From Mesorhizobium ventifaucium (GTDB lineage Bacteria; Pseudomonadota; Alphaproteobacteria; Rhizobiales; Rhizobiaceae), in the NCBI RefSeq assembly GCF_935822925.1, contig NZ_CAKXZS010000011.1, positions 340,308 through 404,307 on the forward strand: a DNA stretch of 64,000 nt, in the 5' to 3' direction. Below the pieces are notes generated by a model. The model was not told the origin of the DNA, did no database searches, and saw only the letters and a program-made list of their open reading frames with translations. A program made the translations under genes and the position numbers. Shown here piece by piece: positions 19,156-28,577 of the stretch; the first letter of the stretch is position 1, and every line of letters begins with the position of its first letter.

Positions 19156-19518
19156 TCACTCGTCCCAGGCCTGCACGACGGTCTGCCGCGCAATCTGGCC
19201 GTCCTTCAGCTCCAGCATCGCCGCGCAGAATACCTTTGTGCCATCCGGGTAGGTGCAGGCCTGGGTGAAGGCGAGGTTGTCGCCATCGGCGATGGTGGTG
19301 TCGACCTTGTGGGTCATCGCACGGCTGCAGATGTCGTCCCAGAACGTGCTGATCGCCGCGCGCCCGCGGATTTCCCGCGGCTTGCTCGGCGGATTGTTGC
19401 GGTCGATAACTCGCACCAGCGCGTCATCGGCATAGAAGCTCGACAGCATCTTTCCGTCACGGCCTTCGATCGCATTCTTGATCGCCGCACCGTCCACGGC
19501 CTGGGTCTTGGTCTGCAT
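19156..19518 (-). CDS. SnoaL-like (NTF2-fold) protein
   Basis: The 120-residue protein has the NTF2/SnoaL pattern: an N-terminal helix with GAAIKNAIEGRDGKMLSSFY, the AxDALVRVIDRNNPP strand, TFWDDI, and alternating C-terminal strands DNLAFTQACTYPDG and MLELKDGQIARQ. Such proteins are small enzymes or ligand-binding proteins with unknown substrates. The start at 19518 is chosen because GGAGGAG lies just upstream; a start four codons earlier would include that ribosome-binding site. It precedes the decayed gene at 19145 with a 10-base gap, so they probably formed one operon. Confidence 0.75.
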   Translation of the reverse strand: MQTKTQAVDGAAIKNAIEGRDGKMLSSFYADDALVRVIDRNNPPSKPREIRGRAAISTFWDDICSRAMTHKVDTTIADGDNLAFTQACTYPDGTKVFCAAMLELKDGQIARQTVVQAWDE

Positions 19519-19620
19519 TTTCTCCTCCATATGCCCGTCTTCACGATCGGGCGTTTAGATTGGGAAGAATTGATAGCGGTTACATGGCTTCGGCCGCTTC
19601 GCCCGAAAGCGCCATGGCTC

Positions 19621-21175
19621 CTATGGCCCGTCCGGGCCAGTGTGCCTGGCCGAGAACGCCGCTGCCGCGGCCCGCGACGGCAGATCGAGCTTGAGCAGTA
19701 TGTTGGCGACATGGCGCTTGACCGTATGCTCGCTCAGCCTGAGCTCGGTGGCGATGGCGGCATTGCTCTTGCCGTCGGCGATCAGGCTCACCACCTCGCT
19801 TTCGCGCGCCGTCAGCGCAGCCGGCTCAGTCGCCCGGATCCTGGGGTGGCAGGCCGGCTCCAGATGCTTCTCGGACGTCGCCAGAACCAGTGCCAGCGGC
19901 TCGGCCAGCTCGTCGAGCGTGATCCGGCCGGCATCGGCGAAATGAAGTCCCGAAACCGGTTGCCAGGTCGGCCACCAGCCGGGAAGCCAGGATGTCGCCG
20001 CGGGCGGCATGGGCGGAGAGCTGCATCGTCACGCGCGCCGTCAGCCCCGTTGGCGGCCCGCGCGATTCAATCTCACCGACATGCACGCCCTGCGCGCTGG
20101 CCACGCCGATCCCCTGTGCTGCATCACGCAGCGCTGCCGCGCAGCGTATGGCGCGCGCCGATCCGTCGAAGCGCGATATCATCAGCTCGCCATGCGTCCC
20201 TGCAGTGCGGCCGCCATGGCGCCCGACCAGCAGCCGCCAAGTCTCCTGGAACCGCTGGCTCCGCTCACTCCACATGCGGTCACCGAGCCGTGCCGTATCG
20301 TGAATGCGCGTCACCAAAAGCGCAGCGAGCACACGCTCCGCCTCGGCCACGGCGTACTTGCCGGTCAGGAATTCCTCGGTCAGGTCCGCCACGCGGTCCA
20401 CGTCGCCGGTCCAGATCGGGTGGTCGCGCCCTGGCACCTCGACCAGCCGCGCATTCGCGATCTTCCTGGCCAGGAAGCGGCTGGCGTCGGGATCGACCCG
20501 CGCATCGTTGCGGCGATGGATCAGCAGCGTCGGAGCGCTGATCGCCGCCAGCACGCCGCGCACGTCGATCCCCGCATTCATGCGCGCCAGCGCCACTGCC
20601 GCCGTCGGGCTCGCCGACAGCCGCTCGAAGCGCCCCCACCAGGTTGCAAAATGGGGATCGTCGACCCGGCCAGGCGCGAAATGCGGCAAGGTGGCTCGGG
20701 TGCCCCATGCCGTCTCCGCCATCTCGATGAAGGCGTCGAGGCGTTCGGGCGGCATCACCCATTTGTGGAAATGTGCATAGCCGCCATAGAGCACCAGCGC
20801 CCGCGTCCGCTCCGGATAGGTGGCGGCGAACAGCATTGCCATCGGCGCGCCTTCCGAGGCACCGAGCAATGCCGCACGCCCGCTGCCGGCGGCGTCCATC
20901 ACCGCACGCACGTCGTCCATGCGGGTTTCAAGGCTAGGTAGGTGATTGGTATCGATGCGGTCCGATAGACCGGTGCCGCGCTTGTCGAACAGGATCAGCC
21001 GCGAGAAGGCTGAAAGCCGCTTCAGCAGCCGGCTGTAGCCCTCGTCTTCCCAGTGCAGGTCGAGATTGGAAATGAAGCCCGGCACGAAAACGAGATCGAA
21101 CGATCCCTGGCCGACCACCTGATAGGCGATCCGCACGTCGCCACTTCGGGCGTATCGAGTTTGGATCGGCCTCAC
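19621..21175 (-). pseudogene. alpha/beta-hydrolase / cyclase-like / LuxR fusion gene, frameshifted
   Basis: From 21175 the frame encodes an alpha/beta hydrolase (nucleophile elbow GASEGAP, catalytic His in RDHPIW, about residues 1-270). A class III cyclase-homology segment follows (SRFDGSARAIRCAAAL, GVHVGEIESRG). At the CCC run 19949-19951 the reading frame must shift by one base to continue as GLHFADAGRITLDELAEPL and then a LuxR helix-turn-helix (LTARESEVVSLIADGKSN, LSEHTVKRHVANILLKLD). Removing one base restores a protein of about 517 residues. It was probably a cytoplasmic signal-responsive regulator. As read it makes a 449-residue product without the DNA-binding domain. Confidence 0.75.
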
Positions 21176-21302
21176 GAGATTTGTCCGCCCGGCCCGACGA
21201 TTTCTGATCGCCCAACATAGCAGAGGCGTATCGCTTGCGGCAGATCAAACTTTAGTGGACGGAAATAGAAGCCGGCGAGCCGTCAGAGGCACGTCCGTTA
21301 GC

Positions 21303-21626
21303 CTACTTCTGCGAAGCGGCGATCCCGGCATTCAACTCACCGGCCCCGGGGCCTTTGCCGCCTGGAACGACGCCCCCGGCATCGGCGCCTAAGTCCGCTG
21401 GTTCCGGTGCAGCCGGCCGCTTGATCCTTGCCGAGGCGGCCACGACAAGCTCGTTGAAGCCTTCGCCGCCGCTGTCCAGCATTTCGAACAATTGCCGCCG
21501 CATCCTCGGTTCCCAGAACTTATTGATGTGCTCGGCGACGCCGGCAATGCCTTCCTCACGCGGCTTGGAGTGAAAAAAGGCGGCGATCTGGTTGGCCATG
21601 CGGACCAGCTTTTCGCTGGTGCTCAT
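21303..21626 (-). CDS. fdsD: formate dehydrogenase delta subunit
   Basis: The 107-residue protein matches the small FdsD family: EKLVRMANQIAAFFHSKPRE, then VAEHINKFWEPRMRRQLFEML. In Fds/Fdh enzymes this subunit is needed for activity and cofactor insertion. The C-terminal half is a low-complexity Ala/Pro/Gly tail, longer than usual. The start at 21626 has GAAGG seven bases upstream; an alternative ATG at 21650 overlaps the end of fdhD. It is the last gene of the fdsGBA-fdhD-fdsD operon. Confidence 0.85.
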   Translation of the reverse strand: MSTSEKLVRMANQIAAFFHSKPREEGIAGVAEHINKFWEPRMRRQLFEMLDSGGEGFNELVVAASARIKRPAAPEPADLGADAGGVVPGGKGPGAGELNAGIAASQK

Positions 21627-21639
21627 GATGTGGCCTTCG

Positions 21640-22470
21640 TTATGCGACATGCTTGGCAACTCCGCAAGCAACCCGTTCGGGGTGGGTGAAAATATCGAAA
21701 TCATCGCCGCGCACGAGAGCTACCAGCGTCATGCCGGCATCCCCGGCGGTGCGGATGGCAAGTGCCGTCGGCGCTGAGACGGCGATGATGAACGCAGCAC
21801 CGATCGCCGCCGTCTTCTGCACCATCTCGACCGAGACGCGCGACGTCACCACGACGGCACCCGAGTTGCCATCGATGCCGGCTTTGGCGAGTGCCCCGGC
21901 CAGTTTGTCGAGCGCATTGTGGCGGCCGACATCCTCGCGCGCCATGACGATGCCCTTGCCTGGGATATAAAAACCGGCGGCATGGACCGCACCGGTCTCG
22001 GCATGCAGCGGCTGCGCTTTCGACAAAAGCTTGACCGAACAGACGATGTCGTCGGTGTTAAGCGTAAGTTTTGACGAACCGACCACTTCGACCGAGCGCA
22101 TCGCCTCCTCGATCGACTCGATGCCGCACAGCCCGCAGCCGACCGGGCCGGCCAGCCGTCGGCGCCGCGCCTCGAAGCGCGTATTGGCCTGGTCCTTCAG
22201 CCTGATCTGGATGTCGATGCCGGCGCCGTGATCCTCAACCTCGATCGCCCCGATTTCTTGCCGGTCGGCGATGATGCCCTCGGTCAGCGAGAAGCCGAGC
22301 GCGAAATCCTCGAAATCGGCTGGACTTGCCATCATCACCGCATGGGTGGTGCCGGCAAAGGATAACGCCACCGGCGTCTCTTCCGGCACCATCCGGTTGG
22401 CAGCCGCAGTGCCGCCGGCGCGGTGCGCCAGCCGCGAGATCTGCGTCGTTGCTTTGCGGCGCGCGCTCAA
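21640..22470 (-). CDS. fdhD: formate dehydrogenase accessory sulfurtransferase
   Basis: The 276-residue FdhD transfers sulfur from the cysteine desulfurase IscS to the Mo cofactor, a step needed for active formate dehydrogenase. The conserved CGLCG cysteine pair is present (GPVGCGLCGIESIEE), with LTEGIIADRQE and the C-terminal AREDVGRHNALDKL and SGAVVVTSRVS motifs. It starts at a TTG two bases from the fdsA stop, preceded by GGAG, which indicates coupling. Confidence 0.93.
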   Translation of the reverse strand: MSARRKATTQISRLAHRAGGTAAANRMVPEETPVALSFAGTTHAVMMASPADFEDFALGFSLTEGIIADRQEIGAIEVEDHGAGIDIQIRLKDQANTRFEARRRRLAGPVGCGLCGIESIEEAMRSVEVVGSSKLTLNTDDIVCSVKLLSKAQPLHAETGAVHAAGFYIPGKGIVMAREDVGRHNALDKLAGALAKAGIDGNSGAVVVTSRVSVEMVQKTAAIGAAFIIAVSAPTALAIRTAGDAGMTLVALVRGDDFDIFTHPERVACGVAKHVA

Positions 22471-22473
22471 AGA

Positions 22474-25350
22474 TTACTCCGCTGCTTCCAGCGTCGCGAT
22501 GCGACGGCTGTTGCGGGCCTGCTCGTCATAGTCGAGCTGCCATTCCGAAGGCCCGTTGGAAGCGCCGACCTGCACCGCCGTCACCTTATATTCCGGGCAG
22601 TTGGTCGCCCAGTCGGAGAAGTCGGTGGTGATGACGTTGGCCTGCGTGTCGGGGTGGTGGAACGTCGTGTAGACCACGCCAGGCGACACTTTGTCGGTGA
22701 TCAGCGCGCGCAGCGTCGTCTCGCCGGAGCGGCTGGTCAGGCGGACCCAGTCGCCGTCGCGCAGGCCGCGGTTTTCGGCGTCATGCGGGTGGATCTCGAG
22801 CCGGTCCTCGCTGTGCCACATGACATTGTCGGTACGCCTGGTCTGCGCGCCGACATTGTACTGCGACAGGATGCGGCCGGTGGTCAGCAGCAGCGGGAAG
22901 CGCGGTCCCGTCCTCTCGTCGGTCGCGACATATTCGGTGCGGATGAACTTGCCCTTGCCACGCACGAAGCCGCCGATATGCATGATCGGTGTGCCTTCCG
23001 GCGCCTGCTCGTTGCACGGCCACTGCACCGAGCCCATCTTGTCCAGATAGTCAAAGGAAACCTTGGCGAAGCTCGGCGTCGTCTTGGCAATCTCATCCAT
23101 GATCTCGGACGGATGCTGATAATTCCAGGCAATCCCCATCGCCTGCGCGAGCTTCTGCGTCACTTCCCAGTCGGCCAGCCCGTTCTTCGGCGCCATCACC
23201 TTGCGCACGCGATTGATGCGGCGCTCGGCATTGGTGAAAGTGCCGTCCTTCTCGAGGAAAGTCGAGCCCGGCAGGAAGACATGCGCGTAGTTGGCGGTCT
23301 CGTTGAGGAAGAGGTCGTGGACGACAACACATTCCATCGCGGCGAGGCCCGCGGCGACATGCTTGGTGTCGGGGTCGGACTGCAGGATGTCCTCGCCTTG
23401 CACATAGAGGCCCTTGAACGAGCCGTCGACGGCGGCGTCCAGCATGTTGGGGATGCGCAGGCCGGGCTCGTCGTCAAGCTTGACGCCCCAAAGGCTCTCA
23501 TAGATATCGCGCACCGCATCGCCGGAGACGTGACGATAGCCGGGCAGCTCGTGCGGGAACGAGCCCATGTCGCAGGAGCCCTGGACATTGTTCTGGCCGC
23601 GCAGCGGATTCACGCCGACGCCAGGCCGGCCGATATTGCCGGTCGCCATCGCGAGGTTGGCGATGGCGATGACGGTGGTCGAGCCCTGGCTGTGCTCGGT
23701 CACGCCGAGGCCGTAATAGATCGCGCCGTTGCCGCCGGTGGCAAACAGCCGTGCGGCGCCGCGGATCTCTTCGGGATCGACATTGGCAAGCTGGCCGACC
23801 ACTTCCGGGCTGTTTTCCGGCAGCGCCACGAACGATGCCCAGTCCTGGAACTCGTCCCAGTCGCAGCGCTCGCGGATGAAGGCTTCGTCGAACAGACCTT
23901 CGGTGACGATGACATGGGCAAGCGCGGTGACCACGGCGACATTGGTGCCGGGCTTCAGCGGCAGATGATGCTGTGCCTCGATATGGGCCGAGCGCACGAT
24001 GTCGGTGCGGCGCGGGTCGAGCACGATCAGCTTGGCGCCCTTGCGCAACCGCTTCTTCATGCGCGACGCAAACACCGGATGTGCGTCGGTCGGATTGGCG
24101 CCGATGATCATCACCACGTCGGTCTGCTCGATCGAATCGAAATCCTGGGTGCCGGCCGAGGTGCCGAATGTCTGGCCAAGGCCATAGCCGGTCGGCGAAT
24201 GGCAGACGCGGGCGCAGGTATCGACATTGTTGTTGCGGAAACCCTGGCGGATCAGCTTCTGCACCAGATAGGTTTCCTCGTTCGTGCAGCGCGACGAGGT
24301 GATGCCGCCGATCGAGGTGCGGCCATACTGGTACTGGATGCGGCGGAACTCGCTGGCGGTGTGGGTCAGCGCTTCTTCCCACGACACTTCGCGCCATGGA
24401 TCGGTGACCTTTTCGCGGATCATCGGATTGAGGATGCGCTCCTTGTGGGTTGAATAGCCGTAGGCAAAGCGTCCCTTGACGCAGCTATGGCCACGGTTGG
24501 CCTTGCCGTCCTTGTAGGGCACCATGCGCACCAGTTCGTCGCCGCGCATTTCGGCCTTGAACGAGCAGCCGACGCCGCAATAGGCGCAGGTGGTGACGAC
24601 CGAATGCTCCGGCTGACCGATCTTGATTACCGATTTCTCGGAAAGCGTCGCCGTCGGGCAGGCCTGCACGCAGGCGCCGCATGACACGCACTCGCTGTCG
24701 ATGAAAAGCTGGTGCATGCCGGGCGACACGCGGCTTTCGAAGCCGCGGCCCTCGATGGTCAGCGCGAAGGTGCCTTGCACCTCCTCGCAGGCGCGCACGC
24801 AGCGCGAGCAGACGATGCATTTCGATGGATCATAGGTGAAGTACGGGTTGGACTCGTCCTTCGCCATCCATTTGAAGTTTTCTGCGCCGTCGTTCTTCTT
24901 GAAGACGTGGTTGTCGCCCTCGTAACCGTAGCGTACGTCGCGCAGGCCGACGACGCCGGCCTGCGTCTGCAATTCGCAGTCGCCATTGGCAGCACAAGTC
25001 AGGCAGTCGAGCGGATGGTCGGAAATGTAGAGCTCCATCACGCCGCGGCGGATGTCCTTCAGCCGACCGGTCTGGGTGTGCACGACCATGCCCGGCGCCA
25101 CCGGCGTCGTGCACGAGGAGGGCGTGCCGTTGCGGCCGTCGATCTCGACCAGGCAGAGCCGGCAGGAGCCGAAAGCGTCGACCATGTCGGTGGCGCAGAG
25201 TTTTGGAATGGCAATGCCCGCCTCCATCGAGGCGCGCATGATCGAGGTGCCTTCCGGCACGGTGACGGTGAAGCCGTCGACGGTCAGCGTCACCTGCTTC
25301 TCGGATGTCGAGGCCGGTGTTCCGTAGTCGATTTCCTGAATGAGACCCAT
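22474..25350 (-). CDS. fdsA: NAD-dependent formate dehydrogenase alpha (molybdopterin) subunit
   Basis: The 958-residue catalytic subunit has an N-terminal NuoG-like [2Fe-2S] domain (C52, C63, C66, C80), a His/Cys [4Fe-4S] site (DHPLDCLTC), and two ferredoxin clusters (CIVCSRCVRAC at about 178-188; CVSCGACVQAC at 221-231). The Mo-bis-MGD domain follows with its own cluster (CAYCGVGC at 255-262). The catalytic residue is a cysteine, C383 in DTCARVCHSPTGYG, where selenoenzymes carry Sec. It oxidises formate to CO2 and passes electrons via FdsB/FdsG to NAD. The start at 25350 follows AGGAG; an upstream codon adds 17 unrelated residues. Confidence 0.95.
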   Translation of the reverse strand: MGLIQEIDYGTPASTSEKQVTLTVDGFTVTVPEGTSIMRASMEAGIAIPKLCATDMVDAFGSCRLCLVEIDGRNGTPSSCTTPVAPGMVVHTQTGRLKDIRRGVMELYISDHPLDCLTCAANGDCELQTQAGVVGLRDVRYGYEGDNHVFKKNDGAENFKWMAKDESNPYFTYDPSKCIVCSRCVRACEEVQGTFALTIEGRGFESRVSPGMHQLFIDSECVSCGACVQACPTATLSEKSVIKIGQPEHSVVTTCAYCGVGCSFKAEMRGDELVRMVPYKDGKANRGHSCVKGRFAYGYSTHKERILNPMIREKVTDPWREVSWEEALTHTASEFRRIQYQYGRTSIGGITSSRCTNEETYLVQKLIRQGFRNNNVDTCARVCHSPTGYGLGQTFGTSAGTQDFDSIEQTDVVMIIGANPTDAHPVFASRMKKRLRKGAKLIVLDPRRTDIVRSAHIEAQHHLPLKPGTNVAVVTALAHVIVTEGLFDEAFIRERCDWDEFQDWASFVALPENSPEVVGQLANVDPEEIRGAARLFATGGNGAIYYGLGVTEHSQGSTTVIAIANLAMATGNIGRPGVGVNPLRGQNNVQGSCDMGSFPHELPGYRHVSGDAVRDIYESLWGVKLDDEPGLRIPNMLDAAVDGSFKGLYVQGEDILQSDPDTKHVAAGLAAMECVVVHDLFLNETANYAHVFLPGSTFLEKDGTFTNAERRINRVRKVMAPKNGLADWEVTQKLAQAMGIAWNYQHPSEIMDEIAKTTPSFAKVSFDYLDKMGSVQWPCNEQAPEGTPIMHIGGFVRGKGKFIRTEYVATDERTGPRFPLLLTTGRILSQYNVGAQTRRTDNVMWHSEDRLEIHPHDAENRGLRDGDWVRLTSRSGETTLRALITDKVSPGVVYTTFHHPDTQANVITTDFSDWATNCPEYKVTAVQVGASNGPSEWQLDYDEQARNSRRIATLEAAE

Positions 25351-25360
25351 GGCGAGACTC

Positions 25361-26917
25361 CTATTCTGCTGCTTCGGCGACTGGCGCCGGCTTGAAATCA
25401 TCGCGGAAGTGGTTGATTGCGCTCATCACCGGATAAGGCGTGAAGCCACCCAGCGCGCAGAGCGAACCGAACTTCATCGTGTTGCAGAGGTCTGTCACCA
25501 GCTCGATCTGCTTTTCCGGCTCGATACCCCTGGCGATCTTGTCGATCGTCTCGACGCCGCGCGTCGAGCCGATCCGGCAGGGCGTGCACTTGCCGCAGCT
25601 TTCGATGGCGCAGAACTCCATGGCGAAACGCGCCTGCTTCAGCATGTCGGCGCTATCGTCGAACACGGTGATGCCGGCATGGCCGATCAGCCCGTCCTTG
25701 GCGGCAAAGGCTTCGTAATCGAACGGCGTATCGAACAGGCTGCGTGGAAAATAGGCGCCGAGCGGCCCGCCGACCTGCACCGCCTTGACCGGCCGTCCAG
25801 TCGCCGTGCCACCGCCGATGTCGTCGACTATCTCGCCAAGCGTCATGCCGAACGCCGCCTCGAACAGGCCGCCATATCTGACGTTGCCGGCGATCTGGAT
25901 CGGAATGGTGCCGCGCGAGCGGCCCATGCCGAAATCCTTGTAGAAGGCAGCACCCTTGTCCATGATCACGGGCACCGAGGCCAGCGAGATGACGTTGTTG
26001 ATCACCGTCGGCTTGCCGAACAGGCCCTGGATCGCCGGCAGTGGCGGCTTGGCGCGAACCACGCCGCGCTTGCCTTCGAGGCTGTTGAGCAGCGAGGTTT
26101 CCTCGCCGCAGACATAGGCGCCGGCGCCAACGCGGATTTCCATGTCGAAGGCGTTGGGCGAGCCCAGCACGTTGAGGCCGAGCAGGCCGGCCTTGCGGGC
26201 GGCCTCGACCGCCTTTTGCATCATCGCCACCGCATGCGGATATTCCGAGCGGATATAGACAAAGCCCTTGGTTGCGCCGGTGGCGACACCGGCGATCGCC
26301 ATGCCTTCGATCAGCACGAAGGGGTCGCCCTCCATGATCATGCGGTCGGCGAAGGTGGCGCTGTCGCCCTCGTCGGCATTGCAGACGATGTACTTTTTGT
26401 CGGCGGTCGTATCGAGCACCGTCTTCCACTTGATGCCGGTCGGGAAGCCGGCGCCACCGCGACCGCGCAGGCCTGATTCCGTCACCTGTTTGACGATTTC
26501 GGCCGGCGCTATAGCCACGGCGTTCTGCAGCCCCTTCAGCCCGCCATGCGCCTTGTAGTGATCGAGCGACAGCGGATTAATGACGCCGCAGCGCGCAAAG
26601 GTAAGTCGCGTCTGCCTGGCCAGGAACGGGATCTTGTCGGGCGCGCCCAGCCAGCGCTTGTGATGACCGCCGGTGAGGAAGCCGCTGTCGAACAGGCTTT
26701 TGACCTCGGACGGCTGCACCGGCCCATAGGCGACGCGGCCCTTTTCTGTCGCCACCTCGACCATCGGCTCGAGAAAGTAGGCGCCGCGCGAGCCGTTGCG
26801 CACGATCTTGGCCTCGATGCCGCGATCGGCCAATTCCTTTTCAATCGCGATGGCGACCTTTTCCGCACCGAGCGCCAGCGCGCCGGAATCGCCGGGAACG
26901 TAGATGCGCGCGATCAT
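25361..26917 (-). CDS. fdsB: formate dehydrogenase beta (NADH/FMN) subunit
   Basis: The 518-residue subunit is NuoF-like. It shows the NADH/FMN-binding loops GLRGRGGAGFPTGIKW and YIVCNADEGDSATFADR, and the C-terminal [4Fe-4S] ligands ESCGKCTPCRIGS. A roughly 110-residue N-terminal thioredoxin-like domain lacks the cluster cysteines, as usual in fused FdsB. It delivers electrons from FdsA to NAD. Its ATG overlaps the fdsG stop as ATGA, and fdsA starts 10 bases after its own stop. Confidence 0.95.
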   Translation of the reverse strand: MIARIYVPGDSGALALGAEKVAIAIEKELADRGIEAKIVRNGSRGAYFLEPMVEVATEKGRVAYGPVQPSEVKSLFDSGFLTGGHHKRWLGAPDKIPFLARQTRLTFARCGVINPLSLDHYKAHGGLKGLQNAVAIAPAEIVKQVTESGLRGRGGAGFPTGIKWKTVLDTTADKKYIVCNADEGDSATFADRMIMEGDPFVLIEGMAIAGVATGATKGFVYIRSEYPHAVAMMQKAVEAARKAGLLGLNVLGSPNAFDMEIRVGAGAYVCGEETSLLNSLEGKRGVVRAKPPLPAIQGLFGKPTVINNVISLASVPVIMDKGAAFYKDFGMGRSRGTIPIQIAGNVRYGGLFEAAFGMTLGEIVDDIGGGTATGRPVKAVQVGGPLGAYFPRSLFDTPFDYEAFAAKDGLIGHAGITVFDDSADMLKQARFAMEFCAIESCGKCTPCRIGSTRGVETIDKIARGIEPEKQIELVTDLCNTMKFGSLCALGGFTPYPVMSAINHFRDDFKPAPVAEAAE

Positions 26918-27393
26918 GAGCGCACCTCGGCAACGATCTCGTCGAGCTTTTCGTCATCGAGCCGGCCGATCACCTCGCCGTCCAGCATCGCCGATGGCGC
27001 GCAGGCGCAAAGGCCGAGGCAATAGACCGGCTCCAGCGTCACTGAACCGTCGCGGGCCGTCTCATGGAAGCCGATGCCCAGCAATTGCTTGAGCTTGGCG
27101 GCAACCGCGTCCGAGCCCATCGACTGACAGGCTTCGGCCTGGCAGAGCTTCAGCACATGCCGGCCGGCCGGGTGGCTGCGGTAATCGTGGTAGAAGGTGA
27201 CGACGCCGTGCACCTCCGCCTTGGAGATGTTCAGCGCCTCGGCGATGACAGGCAGCGCGTCCTGCGGCACATGGCCGAACTCTTCCTGGATGCCGTGGAG
27301 GATCGGCAGCAGCGGGCCTTCGAGGCCCTTCAGCTCCTGGACGATCGCCGCCGTGCGCGACGCGATCTCGGTACTTGCAGGCTGCATGATCAC
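26914..27393 (-). CDS. fdsG: formate dehydrogenase gamma subunit
   Basis: The 159-residue NuoE-like thioredoxin-fold subunit binds a [2Fe-2S] cluster through LCQAEACQ and YCLGLCACAP (Cys-x4-Cys and Cys-x3-Cys). It is the first gene of the formate dehydrogenase operon. The frame starts at a GTG with AGGGAGG upstream, and an ATG two codons later is an alternative start. A palindromic putative operator lies 30-105 bases upstream. Confidence 0.93.
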   Translation of the reverse strand: MIMQPASTEIASRTAAIVQELKGLEGPLLPILHGIQEEFGHVPQDALPVIAEALNISKAEVHGVVTFYHDYRSHPAGRHVLKLCQAEACQSMGSDAVAAKLKQLLGIGFHETARDGSVTLEPVYCLGLCACAPSAMLDGEVIGRLDDEKLDEIVAEVRS

Positions 27394-27421
27394 GCAGCGC
27401 CCTCCCTGGTCGTAGTAATCC

Positions 27422-27498
27422 GCTAAGTGCTTAGTAAATCGGAGGAAACCCGCTGAATCAATAAAGCTGATCCGTTGCTCGATAGAAATCTTCTATCG
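27422..27498 (-). promoter_or_regulatory. candidate LysR operators upstream of fdsG
   Basis: Two palindromes lie between fdsG and the lysR gene: CTAAGTGCTTAG at 27422-27433 and the 19-base CGATAGAAATCTTCTATCG at 27480-27498 (8-base arms). The second contains an ATAG-N7-CTAT core of LysR-box type. Their position just before fdsG suggests binding by the adjacent LysR protein. This is inference. Confidence 0.5.
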
Positions 27499-27524
27499 CT
27501 GCCGTCCAGCCTGCAATCTCTAGC

Positions 27525-28424
27525 TCAGTGGCGGGCGCGGAAATCGTCTGCCAGCGCCATCGCCTCGTCCAGCAGCGCCGAGACCAGCGGCGTGTGCGGC
27601 TCGCGCAGCGTCGCCACTAGCCCGACGGTGTGGCTGGCGTCAGGCTCGACGATCGGAATGGCTCGGATCGGTTCGGAAAAGCCGAATGTTTCCGAGAGGT
27701 TGAGCGGCATGATCGACGACCATTTGCCGGTACGGATATGCGAGAACAACACGATCATCGAATTGGATTCGAGTGTCGGCCGCACCTGCGTGCCGGCTTC
27801 GGCCAAATGCTGGTCGATGATGCGACGGTTCTGCATGTCGGGCGTCAACAGGCAGAGCGGCAGCTGGCTGAGCTCCGCCCATGTCACTTTGTCGCGGTCG
27901 GAATAGGGGTTTCCGATCGCGGTGATCAGCTGATAGCGCTCGTCATAGAGCGGCACGCTGGTCACCCGCCCCAGCGGCTCGTTGTCGAGATAGGTGATGC
28001 CGGCGTCGATATCGAAATTGCCGAGCAGCGACAGCACCTCGATCGAGGTGCGCGACAGCACCGAGAAGGTGACGCCGGGATGTTTTGCCCGAAAGGGTGT
28101 CGTCAGCCGCGCCACCATGGCCAGCGCCGTCGGGATGGCGGCGATGCGGATGCGCCCCGAAAGGCCGTGACGCGCCGCCCGCATCTCCTCGCGCATGGTG
28201 CGCGTGTCGCCGACGATGCGGCGCGCCCACACCAGCACCTGTTCGCCCTCCGGCGTCAGCCCCTGGAAGCGCGAGCCGCGCAGCACCAGCATCACGCCGA
28301 GCTGGCCCTCCAGCTGCTTGATCCCGGCCGAAAGCGTCGGCTGGGTGACGCCGCACACCTCCGCCGCCCGGCCGAAATGCTCTTCCCTGGCCAGCGCGAT
28401 GAAGAATTCCAGCTTGTCGATCAT
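27525..28424 (-). CDS. LysR-family regulator, probable formate dehydrogenase regulator
   Basis: The 299-residue protein has the LysR winged helix (FFIALAREEHFGRAAEVCGV, QPTLSAGIKQLEGQLG) and a C-terminal effector domain. LysR genes sit in this position, upstream and in the same direction, in many fds loci, where the protein activates the operon in response to formate; that role is inferred here from context. The 131-base gap to fdsG carries the palindromes described as candidate operators. Confidence 0.88.
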   Translation of the reverse strand: MIDKLEFFIALAREEHFGRAAEVCGVTQPTLSAGIKQLEGQLGVMLVLRGSRFQGLTPEGEQVLVWARRIVGDTRTMREEMRAARHGLSGRIRIAAIPTALAMVARLTTPFRAKHPGVTFSVLSRTSIEVLSLLGNFDIDAGITYLDNEPLGRVTSVPLYDERYQLITAIGNPYSDRDKVTWAELSQLPLCLLTPDMQNRRIIDQHLAEAGTQVRPTLESNSMIVLFSHIRTGKWSSIMPLNLSETFGFSEPIRAIPIVEPDASHTVGLVATLREPHTPLVSALLDEAMALADDFRARH

Positions 28425-28522
28425 GGGTAGACGCTACAAGGCCAGGTGAGGCTGCGCCAGACGCACGCTGTTGTTGCCTGGCGAAATCGTCGTACGACCG
28501 AAGTTGCCGTCGCCCCAGTCTG

Positions 28523-28577
28523 CCTGTCGACAAGGTTCTACCTGTCGACAAGGTCCCTACCTGTCCACAAGGTTCAG
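28523..28577. repeat. triplicated 18-19-bp direct repeat at a gene terminus
   Basis: The sequence CCTGTCGACAAGGT occurs at 28523 and 28541, and with one change (CCTGTCCACAAGGT) at 28560. The third copy is the last codons (LeuValAspArg-stop region) of the VOC gene. The gene end therefore appears tandemly duplicated downstream. Confidence 0.7.

Noticed and set aside
22423..24453. A 676-codon open frame on the plus strand
   Set aside because: It is entirely antisense to fdsA, has no family motifs and shows the composition expected of a shadow frame in GC-rich DNA.
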